Of a stretch of DNA of 64,000 nt, positions 53,367 to 64,000 are shown piece by piece. The stretch is from the NCBI GenBank assembly GCA_031002005.1, contig JARYHS010013630.1, forward strand, positions 239,637,539 to 239,701,538, read 5' to 3'. The translations under genes and the position numbers were made by a program. Every line of letters starts with the position of its first letter. The stretch's first letter is position 1. The notes under the pieces were generated by a model. That model saw only the letters and a program-made list of their open reading frames with translations. It was not told the DNA's origin and ran no database searches. The stretch comes from Vandiemenella viatica. Taxonomy: Eukaryota > Arthropoda > Insecta > Orthoptera > Morabidae.

Positions 53367-53764
53367 TTTCTGATTGTCAGAAAGCGGTCTTGGCACCCAC
53401 TGACAACACAATTTTTTGATAGTGAAATTCCTCCGGAAGAATAGTGTACAATTCTTACCATAAAACCTGGAAAACCAGTTGGTAACCATGAAATCGTCAA
53501 CCGTCGGACCTCTCTAATTTTATTGCCCACATCATGAATCAGATCAGAAAAGATCGGCCTGGGCGTGCCTCATCATGCATATTAATCCGCGCGTCCTTCA
53601 ACATTCTCACCCACTTTCAAACTTTGCTATCACTCATAGCTTTACCAACGTGCACTTCACAAAGCTGGCGGTGAATTTCAGCCGCTGCTAAGTTTCTTGC
53701 ACTCAAGAATCGAACGTGTGTCACTGTCGGTGGGTGAATCAGTGTTCTTAAACACTATAAACTT

Positions 53765-55149
53765 CTACAGCTCAGCTCAAAGACGGACAATACGAATGCA
53801 AATGGTGTCTAAGCTCGCGCAAAGCATGCTGGGAGCACTGCGGCGATCAAACTCTCATTCGCAAACGGACCTTATTTTTATTCTTATTTTAATGAAAAAC
53901 ACCTTCTATATGGACGTCTGTGGATGGATAATAATAGCCTCGTGGAACATAGAATTCGAAGAAGTGGTATGCTCTGCTAATAGCTTCCTGTGTGGGTCGT
54001 CCCGCAATGGTTTTTCAGCTAATCTTCACCTTAGAATGGCCGTTCATATTTCTACTCGATGTCGACTCTGCGACAAAAACCCGGCGACCTTATCACCTTT
54101 TGTAGACCTGTGAATGCAGGCGTCTCTGCCGTATCTATAATGAGTCACTACTTCATCCTCCAGAACAAGACGACCAAGTCCCTTACACAGTTACGAGTAC
54201 ACGTGAACCTTTAAAACAAACTTTTAATATCAAATAATTCGTACTGATTGGTCTTACAGTTATGGTAGTATATTTTATGATCTTTTAATATTTTGCGTAA
54301 CAACTTTTGCATTAATTTATGCATTAGTTGAGGAGAGACTAGGCGACATTTAGAATAAAATTTTACCTATATTCGTTTGGCCCTGATGGAGGACGTAATG
54401 AAGATACGTTCAGCAGATGAAAATACTTGTCAAATCAACAAGTAGAACACCCATTTACGCAAAAGATTTTCTTCTGGAAAATCAGGATAATACAATCCAA
54501 AATTTTGGCCAAAGGGGTAGTCAGGTACGTTAGGTGAACCACAGCCGGCAAGGCGACCCAATTATCAGTGCGTTGCTACTGGAAATTTGAAATTCTCGTG
54601 TTGGTAGGTGCTTACAAAAAATCTTCGGAACTATCCCCCCATTCCAGCCACCGCCCGTTTCTTGGTTGACAGTAACAGACAGTCATACTCAAATGGGTAT
54701 CGGTCTGCATCTACAGTTCCTCGTTAGCAGCAGATCGCAGTTTTTGCAGTCAGTTCAACAACGTGGTAATCTTACAGGTTTTTTTTTTTTTTTTCATCTT
54801 AGCCATTATTCAGTGTTATTATTCATTGCCAAGATTGTCTTTGTCACATACCCTTCATACTCTATGCTCCAGGGTGGTTTTAACAGTGCTGTGTTGCGCG
54901 GGGTGGTGACAGCTGTTGGCATAAAAATACAAGCTGCTATAGGCAGGCTTGCGGGAACCGAATGCCCAGTGTTATCCAGGACATCAAGAATCTGAGGAGA
55001 CAACTCTTCCAGCTCCAGAGTGAGCAAAATATTACGATTGCTGAACACAACATCCAACAAGGACATAGGTTTACATTTGAAAAGACGAGAATTTTAGCAC
55101 ATGCGAAAGATTTTTAGGATATAGTCTTCCCTGAAGTTATTGAATATCC
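53765..55149. other. No recognised gene
   Basis: A 138-codon plus-strand frame (53697-54113) is largely the antisense of the mariner remnant at its left end and has no motif. A poly(T) run lies at 54779-54794. 54830-55066 is open on both strands for about 85-109 codons without recognisable content. Confidence 0.35.
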
Positions 55150-55550
55150 CGAAATTCATAAATTATGAGTGGTATAGGGTGCTCTGTACCAAAAATATTA
55201 TTTTCTCCGTGCACTCCGGTCCAGAACAGCACGATGGAAAAAATAATTCATCTAAGCTTCAGTACGGCACCTCATTTCTCTCATCTGCGTCGCAAACAGG
55301 TTGGTGAATAAAGTACATGTAAAAGGTACATGTGTAAAGGAAGTTGATATTCTCGTATTTGCCAATAAATTCAAACAAAAACTAAGTCGTCTATCTGCTA
55401 CACAATCCCTGCTCTATCTATGTACCAATTCTGTGACCCTTTCGTAAGGGCTATCATAAGCAGTCATAAATCGAATAAATCTTCTCCGTACTTTCTCTAT
55501 ACTGCGATACCTATACTAAATGGCACAACAATATGCCACTAGTCTTAAGC
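55150..55550 (-). pseudogene. LINE post-RT fragment
   Basis: On the minus strand, RYRSIEKVRRRFIRFM, then AYDSPYERVTELVHR, then CVADRRLSFCLNLLAN match the IE..Q.RF.R......Y..R...L....L..RR...L block after the RT of Jockey/CR1-type LINEs. One stop is seen within. No other part of this LINE copy is adjacent. Confidence 0.6.
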
Positions 55551-56044
55551 TTCCTTAAAACTGAGAAACACTGCATTAACATATAACACTGTATCAATAA
55601 GGTTGACTACGTGATACGAAAATAGTCACCAGTATTTTATACACTTGTTCTTTCGAAATTTGTATTGGTTCGGTTATAAGCAATTAGTTTTGGTCTAAGA
55701 ACTTTGCTATGTTGAAGAAAATAAACTTTAGAGATATGAGTCAGTATATCATAGAATCCATTCGATTTTACTTATTTGAAAATGTAAATTACCTTTTAGA
55801 ATTTTCCAGTCAGAAGATATTTTTTTCTCCTCTAAAGATTTATAGTAAAATCAAACATAAGTGGTTCGATTTCCATCGCACACTCTCAAAATTCTCTTAC
55901 TGGGATACCACAGGGACCTGGAGTTTTAATTTTTTTGAAACACCTGCGTAACTAATCCGTCTCTAACTCCAAAGAACGCAACCAGCCGATAGCTACAAAA
56001 TATGTTAGAATATAGTATAGTTGTAGTAGCATAGTGTCTTCTTC
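55551..56044. other. No gene seen
   Basis: AT-rich. An 80-codon frame at 55709-55951 has no motif. Confidence 0.35.
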
Positions 56045-56240
56045 TTATCATGCCATGAGTGATTCCTGGCGTAGGCGTCTCTCATGGGAGACACCCCTCG
56101 ATGGGAACTCTCTGGTGTGGTTTCCCGTTGCCTTCCTCACTGCGTGTTAGTATGTGTTACTGTAAGTGTGGATGTCTGTGATAGTGTGTGGGTGCTGAGT
56201 GTAGAGAGTTGTTTGTGTTTTGTGAAATGAGAGAGATGAA
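56045..56240 (-). repeat. SINE family C, 3' part
   Basis: The minus strand shares with 46318-46550 the TCATTTCACA..ACACAAAC, TAACACATACTAACACGC, GGAAGGCAACGGGAAACCAC and CATGGCATGATAAG blocks. The tRNA-like head is missing (5' truncation). Confidence 0.6.
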
Positions 56241-56639
56241 GAAGGGAGAGTCAAAACTATATTTAAGCATACATTTAATCAACTCGAGTGACTTAAATCT
56301 GTTCTTATTTCACCGTCGTTCGCAGATTAATACGTACCTGTATAAATGTTGAATGCAGAAGTCGCTCTCACTGTCGCATTCAGTACGTCGTAGTACTGAG
56401 GAGAAGAGGCCTAGATGAACCGCATTCCTCGCAGTTTTGAAGAGGACGAGTGGATTGCATGTTGACTGACGACTATTTCTGAATATGACCTCAGTTTTGC
56501 TATGCGATACCTCTCCCCTATATCTCATGCGGCAGTATCCATAGCGGATCGCACTCTAATAACGCGTCATTGATATGGATAGGGTTAAACATTTTGTTTT
56601 GTCTTTAATGTCCTAATACCCGACTGGATTAGAGGCAAG

Positions 56640-56960
56640 TGCTTTTTGATTGTTTTAACCAGCGTAGTGTCGCGGAGACACTATGAGGTGCCTGTCTGAG
56701 CGAGCATTTGTGTGTCGCGTGCCTCTCCGTTTGAGGCAGCAGCAAGTTGGCACCTGTAACGAACGCACATGAACCGGGACAGACAGTTCGATGGGATGGG
56801 ATGCCATGCCTGAAGCTGTTGCGTGGATCAATAAGCCAGCGCCCCTGCCTCCCTCCACGCAGGTTTGTTTGCAAACTCGATGAATGTGCAACAGCGTATT
56901 AACATGGCCCGCTCGGCGCTAACTGCGACTCCATAACAGTCTCATTGCTACGCCAAAGTT
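56640..56960. other. Local GC-rich patch of unknown nature
   Basis: CG dinucleotides are frequent (GTGTCGCGGAGACAC palindrome, GAGCGAGC, CCCGCTCGGCGC). It is open on the minus strand for about 80 codons in two frames, with no known motif. Composition drops back to AT-rich after 56960. Confidence 0.35.
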
Positions 56961-57744
56961 CCACACACAGCTCCACAATACACACTATTTACAACTAACG
57001 AGTTACATTAAGACTTACTGGATATTCTCCTAAACTGTATCGTTATTATTTCTATCTTTATAAGTAATTGGACTATATACACAGCCATCTTTACCGTGCA
57101 GTTTATATTACTGGAAATGTTTTCCTTGGCAAAACGTAAAATATTCATTACTAGATTAACATATCCGCAAATTGAAATAATTCACAAAACATACATTCAA
57201 ATGAAAACATGTTTTAATCCAGTTATTCAAGACTATAGAAAGTGACGTAGAACGGGGCAGGTATAACCCTTCCTACTGAATTTTTACAATAGTGTATTAA
57301 TAACTTAAAGTAGAGTATCAGTAAAACTGTTTGAAATCTCTGTAATAACTGGACAATGTTTGATTAATATTATGTGTTTATTTTTGTATTCCCTTAAGAT
57401 CATGCTGTGTAATTAAATGTGGCATTTATAGTTACACTGAATAGATCTAGAACGGGGTAACTGGTTTTCTACCGAAAGTAACTCAGCCTACTGTCCTGGG
57501 AATCGCTTGAAAGTGAAGTATGGGATTGAGAGAATTATAATAGCTTCCCTGCTTTTCGCTATCCCGGGGGGTTAATCGATGGATATGTAGGCCTACATTT
57601 GTTTATCGATTATACGTTTATTCGATGTGGGTCAGAATCAATGACTATTACAAGGCTATCTTTGTAAAATTAACGAGGAATGTTTGTTGGACATGCCCGC
57701 CGTTTTAAGGGCTTACACGGACTTACTCAGACAGCAGTCTGTTA
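56961..57744. other. No gene seen
   Basis: AT-rich, without repeat ends or motifs. AGAACGGGGYA occurs twice (57250, 57450), probably by chance. Confidence 0.3.
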
Positions 57745-57957
57745 GTACGGATCCATTAGCAGTTAGTGCTTCGTCCTGGCAATGGACGTAAGTTTTATTT
57801 CCGGTCTGGTCACAGTGATTTCTGTTTTCCACGGTTTTTTTCGCAATCACACCGACTAAATGCCGGGATGGTTCCTTCAAAAAGGCATGGCTTAATTCCT
57901 TATTGTTTCTTGTCGCCAATCCTCTCCTAGCTCTAATTATTCCTACGTAGGCCCTAA
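57745..57957 (+). repeat. SINE family A, diverged copy
   Basis: The body blocks GATTTCTGTTTTCCACGG, AAATGCCGGGATGGTTCC, TTCAAAAAGGCATGGC and TAGCTCTAATTATTCC follow in family order. The head is weak (CAGTTAGTGCTTCGTCC). There is no A tail. Confidence 0.6.
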
Positions 57958-59005
57958 TCAAAGAAAGAAGAAGACAAAAGCCATCAGTACCATGAGATGA
58001 GAGTGTGCAGCTGTGTAGAATGACTTTAAACCTCGAAGTCATATTCCGTAATCTCTTGAAGTGATCAACGATATCGTTAATGTTATGGAAACTAATTTTT
58101 TTTTTTTCAATGTAAACTTTTTATTAGCAATCTGACTATGATTTCAGTCGTTAATTGTGGTTTTACTATTTCAAGCATCAAGAAGAATTTTGTTTTGACT
58201 TGATAATTTACAGATAACAGGATAGAGCGCCTGCAGTGTTGAGGGGCTGCCTACCTGAGTACTACGTGGATGGTGTGGATTCGAATCTTTTTAGTACGTG
58301 GGATATTACTTTGGTCCTGAGATCTTCATCTAATCATTCGTCCCTTTGAACGGAATAATGGGTTGATAAAAGCTTCTCTAAAATACAACCTTTTTCACTA
58401 TTTCAAATAGAGTATTTTATTTTTATACTTTAGAAACATGTGAAATTAAAGAAATAACTTTTTGTATTTTGTAACTCAGAAAAAATATTATTTTGTCAGT
58501 TCTCCTCAGTTTCCAAAGTACAGTAAACAAATACTTTGACAACAATAAGTTCATATCATTATTTTTTGCCACTTTGCGCTAAACCCCGACAAAATTTTAC
58601 AATGTGATTTTTAGTCTTCCTGCATTTCACATTAGACACATCATTCCCGTGCTTCTTATTTTTGTCGGTTGTTCCCTAATATCAATGGTACCTTCCTCAA
58701 AAAGACAATTCCTATATGCAAAGTACCAGATGTATACGGTAAGTTCTAGTGACCGCATATAATAAGTGAGAGGTAAAATCAGTCTACACCCCCAATGATG
58801 CACACATCGGGAAGATACACAACGCTTCGTATAAAAATACAGCGCCTACTAAAATAACCTGTTAGTTGCCACGCTAAAGATGGCAGGGGGAATAACATAA
58901 ATATGCTTTCACCGCCTTTATAATTGACTCGGCTCTCAGTCACTTGGCCACAACGTGTTCTGCTTATTCGTGAACGGTGAAGTATGCATAGCGCTGTGCA
59001 GTTAG
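57958..59005. other. No gene seen
   Basis: AT-rich, with short frames only. Confidence 0.35.
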
Positions 59006-60320
59006 GATATTCACTAAACATCGATGTATCGTATCCATTCGATGTTTACCATACGATACATCGGACTGATTCGATGTTTTGACGAAGAATTGTTCTATTT
59101 GATGCATCGATTTTTTAAAAATAAAAACATCGAACAATGACAAAAACAATAGAAATAAAAGTTAAGATTACTAAATTTATTCAAGATTAAATTAAATTAT
59201 TTCAATTTAAAGTAACGGTCATTAACAATTAGCAGGACATAACAACGGTGAAGATAGATTTTTCTTGCGGTTGGCTATCCTGTCCCTATGAGTGAATGAA
59301 TAAAATCAATGTCTTAGGTTCACTCCTACTGTTTTCCGGTGTTTGCTGTGACTCGAAATAAGATATTATTACTATAAAACAACTAATTGTTACCTTATAC
59401 TACTTAATATTTAGATATAAACCAGGTTGGGGCAACATCTGATTGACTATTGTCGAGACTTCTGTTGCATCCAAACGTTTATTTTTAGGAGGCTGCTCAA
59501 ATAGTCAATCAGCAAAGGAACAGAATGAAAGGAAAACGATTGAGTAAACTTTTGTTTCTGCAAAGTTTGCCTAAACACCATTGATGTTAAGTGTTTAAAG
59601 ACTTAAAATAAATATTTTTAGGCAGGTTTAGAATTTAGTATTTAATGTCTGGTTTTTTATTGTAATGGTTTGGTATCGTAATAAAATATTTCTCTTAATT
59701 TGTACTTTCTGTTTCACTCACAAAGCTATACCTCACTAATGCAACACTACTTAACCAACACACAGTATCATAAAATTAATTTTTTTATGTTGGGTAAAAG
59801 GTAATGCTCTGTCCTCGCATTCGGGAGGAGGCGGGTTCGAATCCCGGTCCGGGCATCCAGATTTGAGTTTTCCATGGTTTCTCCAAACCACTCCAGGCCG
59901 AATTACTTCCCGTTCCTTGCACCCAGTTATTTCCTGCCACTAATTACCTCGACGCCGACGAGGCGTAAAGACATAAACAAAAAAAGCATAAAATTAGACA
60001 CATTATTTCAGCTACATCACTACACTGCTGGTAAGTGGTACTCTGTGTTCACACGGACCAAACGAAGTACAACGAACTATCTACGATCAATTGGAAATGG
60101 TGAATATCAACCTACTGTCACATTTTCTCTCGGCAATTTTAAAGAAACAGGTAAGAGATAAATGAAACTACATTTGCCGACGAATAGTGTTGGTTTGTAT
60201 TTGTTGAGCTAAGAAAAACATAAAAGTATTCGATGCTGAAAAAACATTGATGTTTTTAAGCGATGCATCGAAAAACATCGATGCATGTTTGCGATGTTTT
60301 ACATCGATGTACTTTCTAAG
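59006..60320. mobile_element. Putative hAT-like element with ATCGATG subterminal repeats
   Basis: Clusters of ATCGATG, GATGCATCG and TTCGATGTTT motifs occur at 59018-59135 and again, inverted, at 60227-60312. The outermost are ACATCGATGTATCG and ACATCGATGTAC. Such palindromic subterminal motif arrays at both ends are typical of some hAT elements. The interior has no clear transposase, and a SINE-A lies inside. TIR and TSD were not resolved. Confidence 0.45.
59795..59972 (+). repeat. SINE family A copy
   Basis: Head with GGTAATGCTCTGTCCTCGC and the B box GGGTTCGAATCCCGG, then CCAGATTTGAGTTTTCCATGG, CCACTCCAGGC and TACCTCGACGCC. It lacks the GCCGGGATGCTTCC-GGCCATGG segment, which is a deletion relative to 34664. 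It sits within the ATCGATG element. Confidence 0.8.
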
Positions 60321-60386
60321 TGCAGATTATTGTGTAACGCTACATTGGCTCGGCCTCCAGCCAGATAGATAAAGACGCTTCCTATT

Positions 60387-60655
60387 AGGGGGCGTCTATT
60401 AATTACGAGAGGCGTTTTTTTTCGTAAATGCGGATCCCCTCTTAGGTGAGATCCCCCCTCCCCCGAACGTGAGATCTACCTCGTGATTTTGGAGGCCTAT
60501 ATTTTTTTAGCTCTACTATTGTTAGAAGTGCGGGCCGCAATTCTAAATAAAAAGTTAACGTGAGATTTCTTACGACCCCCCTCCTCTGGGGAGACTTCGC
60601 CGAATACCCTCCCCCCCCTCTCATTTGACCTCACGTAATCAATGGATACCCCTTT
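60387..60655 (+). mobile_element. C-rich short TIR element, better-preserved copy
   Basis: The left end GGGGGCGTCTATTAATTACGAGAGG is matched by the right end, whose complement reads AAAGGGGTATCCATTGATTACGTGAGG. The interior has CCCCCCTCCCCC, TTTTTTTAGCTCTACT and AACGTGAGATTTCTTACGACC in the same order as at 60-300. About 270 bp, non-coding. The TSD is not certain. Confidence 0.6.
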
Positions 60656-61819
60656 AGTCAGAGCACCGATTTCTGCCTTACCCTTGTCAAACATTTTATT
60701 GGGTCGTGTGAAAATCAAGGAGTTATTTAGAGTTCAAACTGGGAAGTGTTACCTATTGTATTTCTCGAGTTTACGAGGAACTAGGTCAATGCACTCGAAT
60801 TACAGATGGAATCAATATACCGCTTTTTATCTCAATTGAAAGATATCCTGCACGATTGGCTGAAACTAAGTTCTCGCTGAACTTATATTCTGCATTGTAT
60901 GACAACTTGTATTAACTGTTGAATGGACTATCTCACTATTTATGGAACATGGAACGTGTGACTTACCTACAGGTTATTTGGTTAATGTTTGTTCAAACAT
61001 TTTAAAATCGCTCTTCTTACTTTTTCCACTATCTAAATTTTGGGGCATAAACTATTCTGTTTTAAATATTCCGAAAACGGGTTAGCATCGTCAAACCATC
61101 TACATTTTTTTTTCTTTTTACATAAATTAAAACTTTTATCGGAGAGATAGTGTCAAATATCGCTTCGATGTAAATGAAATATTAAAAGTATGTGCGTCGA
61201 TTAAACTGAAAGAACGGAAAAACGACTTCATGGTAGAGGTTCTGGAAATACTATATTGACTTCAACGATTTCGGAGTATTGCCCTGATGCTTGTTTGATA
61301 ACGTGTTCATACTGACAAATATCGATGATCTCAGAACTGAACGTCTTAATGCAAAGTCTTTTGAAATCGTAACTTTTGATGAACAAAATTCCTTTATACG
61401 ATACAAGTGGCCAACAGTTGCACACGGTAATTCCTTTACTGACTACAGTTAGACATCTGTCAGGAAAGAACTTTAAGGATTATAGCTAAAAATTTATGGA
61501 AGATCCATTTTCACAGAAGTTATATGAACTTGGTTTGGAGAAATGTTTAGACTGCACCTGAAGAGTCTACTAGGAATTTTATTTTCTGTAATCATTTTCG
61601 TGATTATATTGATTCAATCCTCCATTTCTAGACTAATATTTCCATTTTAGCATATAAGTTACAAGCTATATCTTTAAGTTCATGCTTTATATATTCTTTT
61701 CGTTGTCCTCTACCGCAGAGCTTATATCCGACTGTTCCATCAATTAACATGTTAACTGATCCCTATGCCGTTGATCATTTCTTAGTGATTTGCCTTTATT
61801 GGTCTTATCTTTCTCAGGC
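60656..61819. other. No gene seen
   Basis: AT-rich, with short frames only. Confidence 0.35.
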
Positions 61820-61958
61820 AAGAGCAAGACGTTGCCAAGCGGAGATTGGCGAGCCCAGTGCGTGCATACACAGTGCAATAGTCAAGGAGACAGCGACGTC
61901 TGGAGGAAGAGGATCCAAAATTTAATGTGCACCACATTAGCCATTACTGCTCTATAAG
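61820..61958 (+). other. Candidate spliced exon (weak)
   Basis: A pyrimidine-rich tract ending TTATCTTTCTCAG (about 61805-61819) precedes about 139 bp of balanced composition, which ends CTATAAG followed by GTAAAT, a donor-like sequence at 61959. Inside, one frame is open for 45 codons to a TAA next to the donor. It could be a non-coding or terminal exon of a host transcript. No homology was recognised, so this rests on splice-like signals only. Confidence 0.2.
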
Positions 61959-61959
61959 G

Positions 61960-63174
61960 TAAATCATTAAGTGACAGTACTACAAATTGTTCCACGCACT
62001 TCTGCGTTGTAGTCTGGTTGAATAATACCAGTGAAAGCAACTAAAACGGAGTTTTGTTTTCTCAGTTCAGTAATACATTTTGCTGTGCGTCTTCCACTGT
62101 GCTTTCCACTGTGCTTTCATGATAGAGAAAAAGAAACCATTTGCAGGTTTGAAGAGCCGTAAAAAACTTTTCTTGGAACATACTGTCTTCATAACAACCG
62201 TTTATTTTGAGCAATACCATACGTCGTTGAAGAGATTTGACAACCTTCGCATATACATGTTATATCGGCAGATCTGTATATAACCGGACGCTCACGGGAG
62301 GGAAAGAACCAGTTGTGAACTTAAATGCAGTTGGAAAGAACATAGGAGAAGAAGCAAACAGTGGGATGAAACATTAGGGAATAAGGAAATCAAAAGCTTA
62401 ATCGAATCGACATGGCGAATAAAAACAATGCCTGAAGCATTTTACTAACTCTTTAATTCGCATTCTAAACATATCATAAATAATCAAACTCGACTTGTAG
62501 ACTAATCGTAGTCGTTTCTTTACCGATGTAGGGCGTGGCATGGACGCTTTTAATAGTTTCATTCATGTTGAATTCGTATTGTGTCGCATTTATTGTGGAG
62601 ATATCACCTACAACAACAGAAATCGTAATAATACAATTAAGAATTCATCTTTGGATGACTTAATGGATATAGAGGCTTAGTAATAATTCTACTCTAACAT
62701 CCAACTGTAGGGGCTATTCAGGACAACACTGCCATATCAGTTTTATTTAATACATATGATCAAGTCATTTTGTTTTCATATTCCAGCCTTTATCATTCTT
62801 CTAGGATTTCTAAAGATTATTCTAAAATCTGTTATTTCATTTTCCTCCTTCTTCTTCTTCTTCTTCAACACCTGTTCTTCAACACCTAATTTGATTTTAA
62901 AACCCTTAAATATAACTTACCGTTTATACCGTACTTAATGGCAGTAATAGTAATCACTTCAAAAGAAGAAATTGTTATTTATTTGGAGTGAAAAATTTTA
63001 CGAGCTTAGGTTACAAGCTTTCTCCATTTAATTTAGTAACGTAACAGTTGTGACATTTGTTCCTCCTGCATGATAATTGTGTTCATAAATGAAATAAGTT
63101 AAATATTTGCATTGCACTTTGTAATCTATCTAAGGATTTCCTTTTTTATCTGGACTTCACAGCTGTTTAGCGCC
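61960..63174. other. No gene seen
   Basis: AT-rich. There is a CTT microsatellite at about 62850-62866 and a CTTCAACACCT duplication at about 62862-62887. Confidence 0.35.
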
Positions 63175-63360
63175 GACAGAAGACCGAGGGCAAGGAATGG
63201 GCAGGAATTCCTCAGTGACCTTTTGAAAGAATCCTTCCCTGCATTCGTCATTTGTGATTTTCTGGAAACCATGGAAAACAGAAATCTGGGTGGCCGGACC
63301 GGGGGTCTAACTCGCGTTATTCCAAATGCCGGTACAAAATGTTACCGCTCACTCATACGC
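63175..63360 (-). repeat. SINE family A copy, diverged
   Basis: On the minus strand: GTAACATTTTG (A-box region, decayed), GAGTTAGACCCCC (decayed B box), TGGCCACCCAGATTTC, TTTTCCATGG, AAGGATTC, CACTGAGGAATTCC and CCCATTCCTTGCCC. An old insertion without tail or TSD. Confidence 0.65.
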
Positions 63361-64000
63361 TTCATCCTTTCAAGAAAGAAGTTTCATGAATTATTTTTAT
63401 GACATAAAAAAAGCCTGACAGTAGTATGTAACATGGATAGGTAATAATGGAGGTGACAGGTGCTGTTTGTGCCGATATATGCAGAAACATATTTCTCATT
63501 TTTCAATACAATGATTTGACTTTGAATATAATTTATTTCTTTAGGACTGGATGACCTACACGATTATACCTCTTTAGAACATCAATTGTTTATTGTATTT
63601 GTCTTAGAAGTAGTTGAGGTAGTGTCAAACATGGAGGTAGACTTTTCATGGCAAACTTACACCTTGTTTTATATGAGGAAGTTGCTTACACAGCTGTTCT
63701 TAGATAAATTTCTTTTGATTTTCTGGTAACACGAAAGTACCATCAGCACAAATGTCCCATAGGAAATTACAGTCTTTAAGGGTTCAAATACTGTTCTTGA
63801 AAACAAAATGAATCACTTCTCATTTTCATCATTCGTATTTATGTTCTTTTTTCATAATAAAAGCGAAAATACACGAAGTAATGCAAAAATACTTTCATGT
63901 TGCTTTGAGCTACTTACAACACAGGTTGAGTCGTTATACCGATTCTGATGATCTAACCAGCTCGTGGAACATTTTTGCTACTGGTCTGAAATTCCATTGT
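63361..64000. other. No gene seen
   Basis: AT-rich, with no recognisable features up to the window edge. Confidence 0.35.

Larger units (their letters stand above)
52500..53760 (-). pseudogene. mariner (HTH_48-type) transposase remnant, split and deleted
   Basis: On the minus strand, 53580-53760 encodes ARNLAAAEIHRQLCEVHVGKAMSDS, KWVRMLKDAR and HDEARPGR, the N-terminal HTH of a widespread arthropod mariner type. 53370-53480 gives decayed text up to the WVPRPLSDNQ-like hinge. 52520-52690 gives LDHPSS and then SLDLAPGDFHLFQSSKESLFGQRF, the block with the third catalytic aspartate. The middle of the DDE domain is missing, and an unrelated element (52709-53364) lies at the gap. It is inactive. 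Confidence 0.65.

Noticed and set aside
54666..55066. Opposite-strand frames of 109 and 86 codons as a small gene
   Set aside because: No motif, no splice support, and it starts in a poly(T) tract. Not better than chance.

Overview
This is transposon-rich, AT-rich animal DNA, almost certainly from an insect with a large repeat-laden genome. The SINEs, R1-clade retrotransposon, mariner/Tc1/hAT elements and a P-like element with a THAP domain are all typical of arthropods. A polyneopteran (cockroach, termite, stick insect or orthopteran relative) is my guess, but nothing here proves the lineage. I found no convincing single-copy host gene, no rRNA or tRNA gene, no CRISPR array and no bacterial-type operon. 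The window is best read as an intergenic or intronic 'graveyard' with several datable nested insertions.

Layout. 0-5 kb: a C-rich terminal-inverted-repeat (TIR) element, a SINE fragment, a foldback Tc1 derivative (695-1353), a hAT MITE with a perfect 8-bp target-site duplication (TSD; 1374-2079), a striking GC/CpG-rich island (about 3.15-4.13 kb) and a Tc1 transposase scrap. 5.7-7.1 kb: a minus-strand non-LTR reverse transcriptase (RT) remnant. 7.17-18.08 kb: a decayed P-like DNA transposon, with matching subterminal inverted repeats at both ends and a frameshifted THAP exon. It was split by a nearly intact, very young Ty3/gypsy LTR retrotransposon (8237-17317) with almost identical LTRs, a 4-bp AGAC TSD and gag and pol reading frames. 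18-24.4 kb: a duplicated 115-bp block around a tRNA-like SINE, a hAT transposase scrap and a CR1/Jockey-like LINE broken by a 1.6-kb insertion. 27-34 kb: a Tc1 transposase remnant, then a degenerate R1-clade LINE carrying a complete-ended but dead mariner (30319-31569) in its RT region and a second LTR-like insertion near its C-terminus. 34-64 kb: mostly AT-rich DNA without genes, with eight copies in the whole window of one tRNA-derived SINE family, two further SINE families, mariner and hAT MITEs, LINE scraps, a mariner transposase remnant split by another element, and a hAT-like element with ATCGATG subterminal motifs.

The only near-complete coding capacity is in the gypsy element. It has a short ORF with an LRSGK start, a gag ORF overlapping it by ATGA, and a protease-RT-RNase H-integrase ORF. 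The last lies in the same frame as gag and is separated from it by a single in-frame TGA. These features, and the layered insertion order, are the most informative parts of the window.
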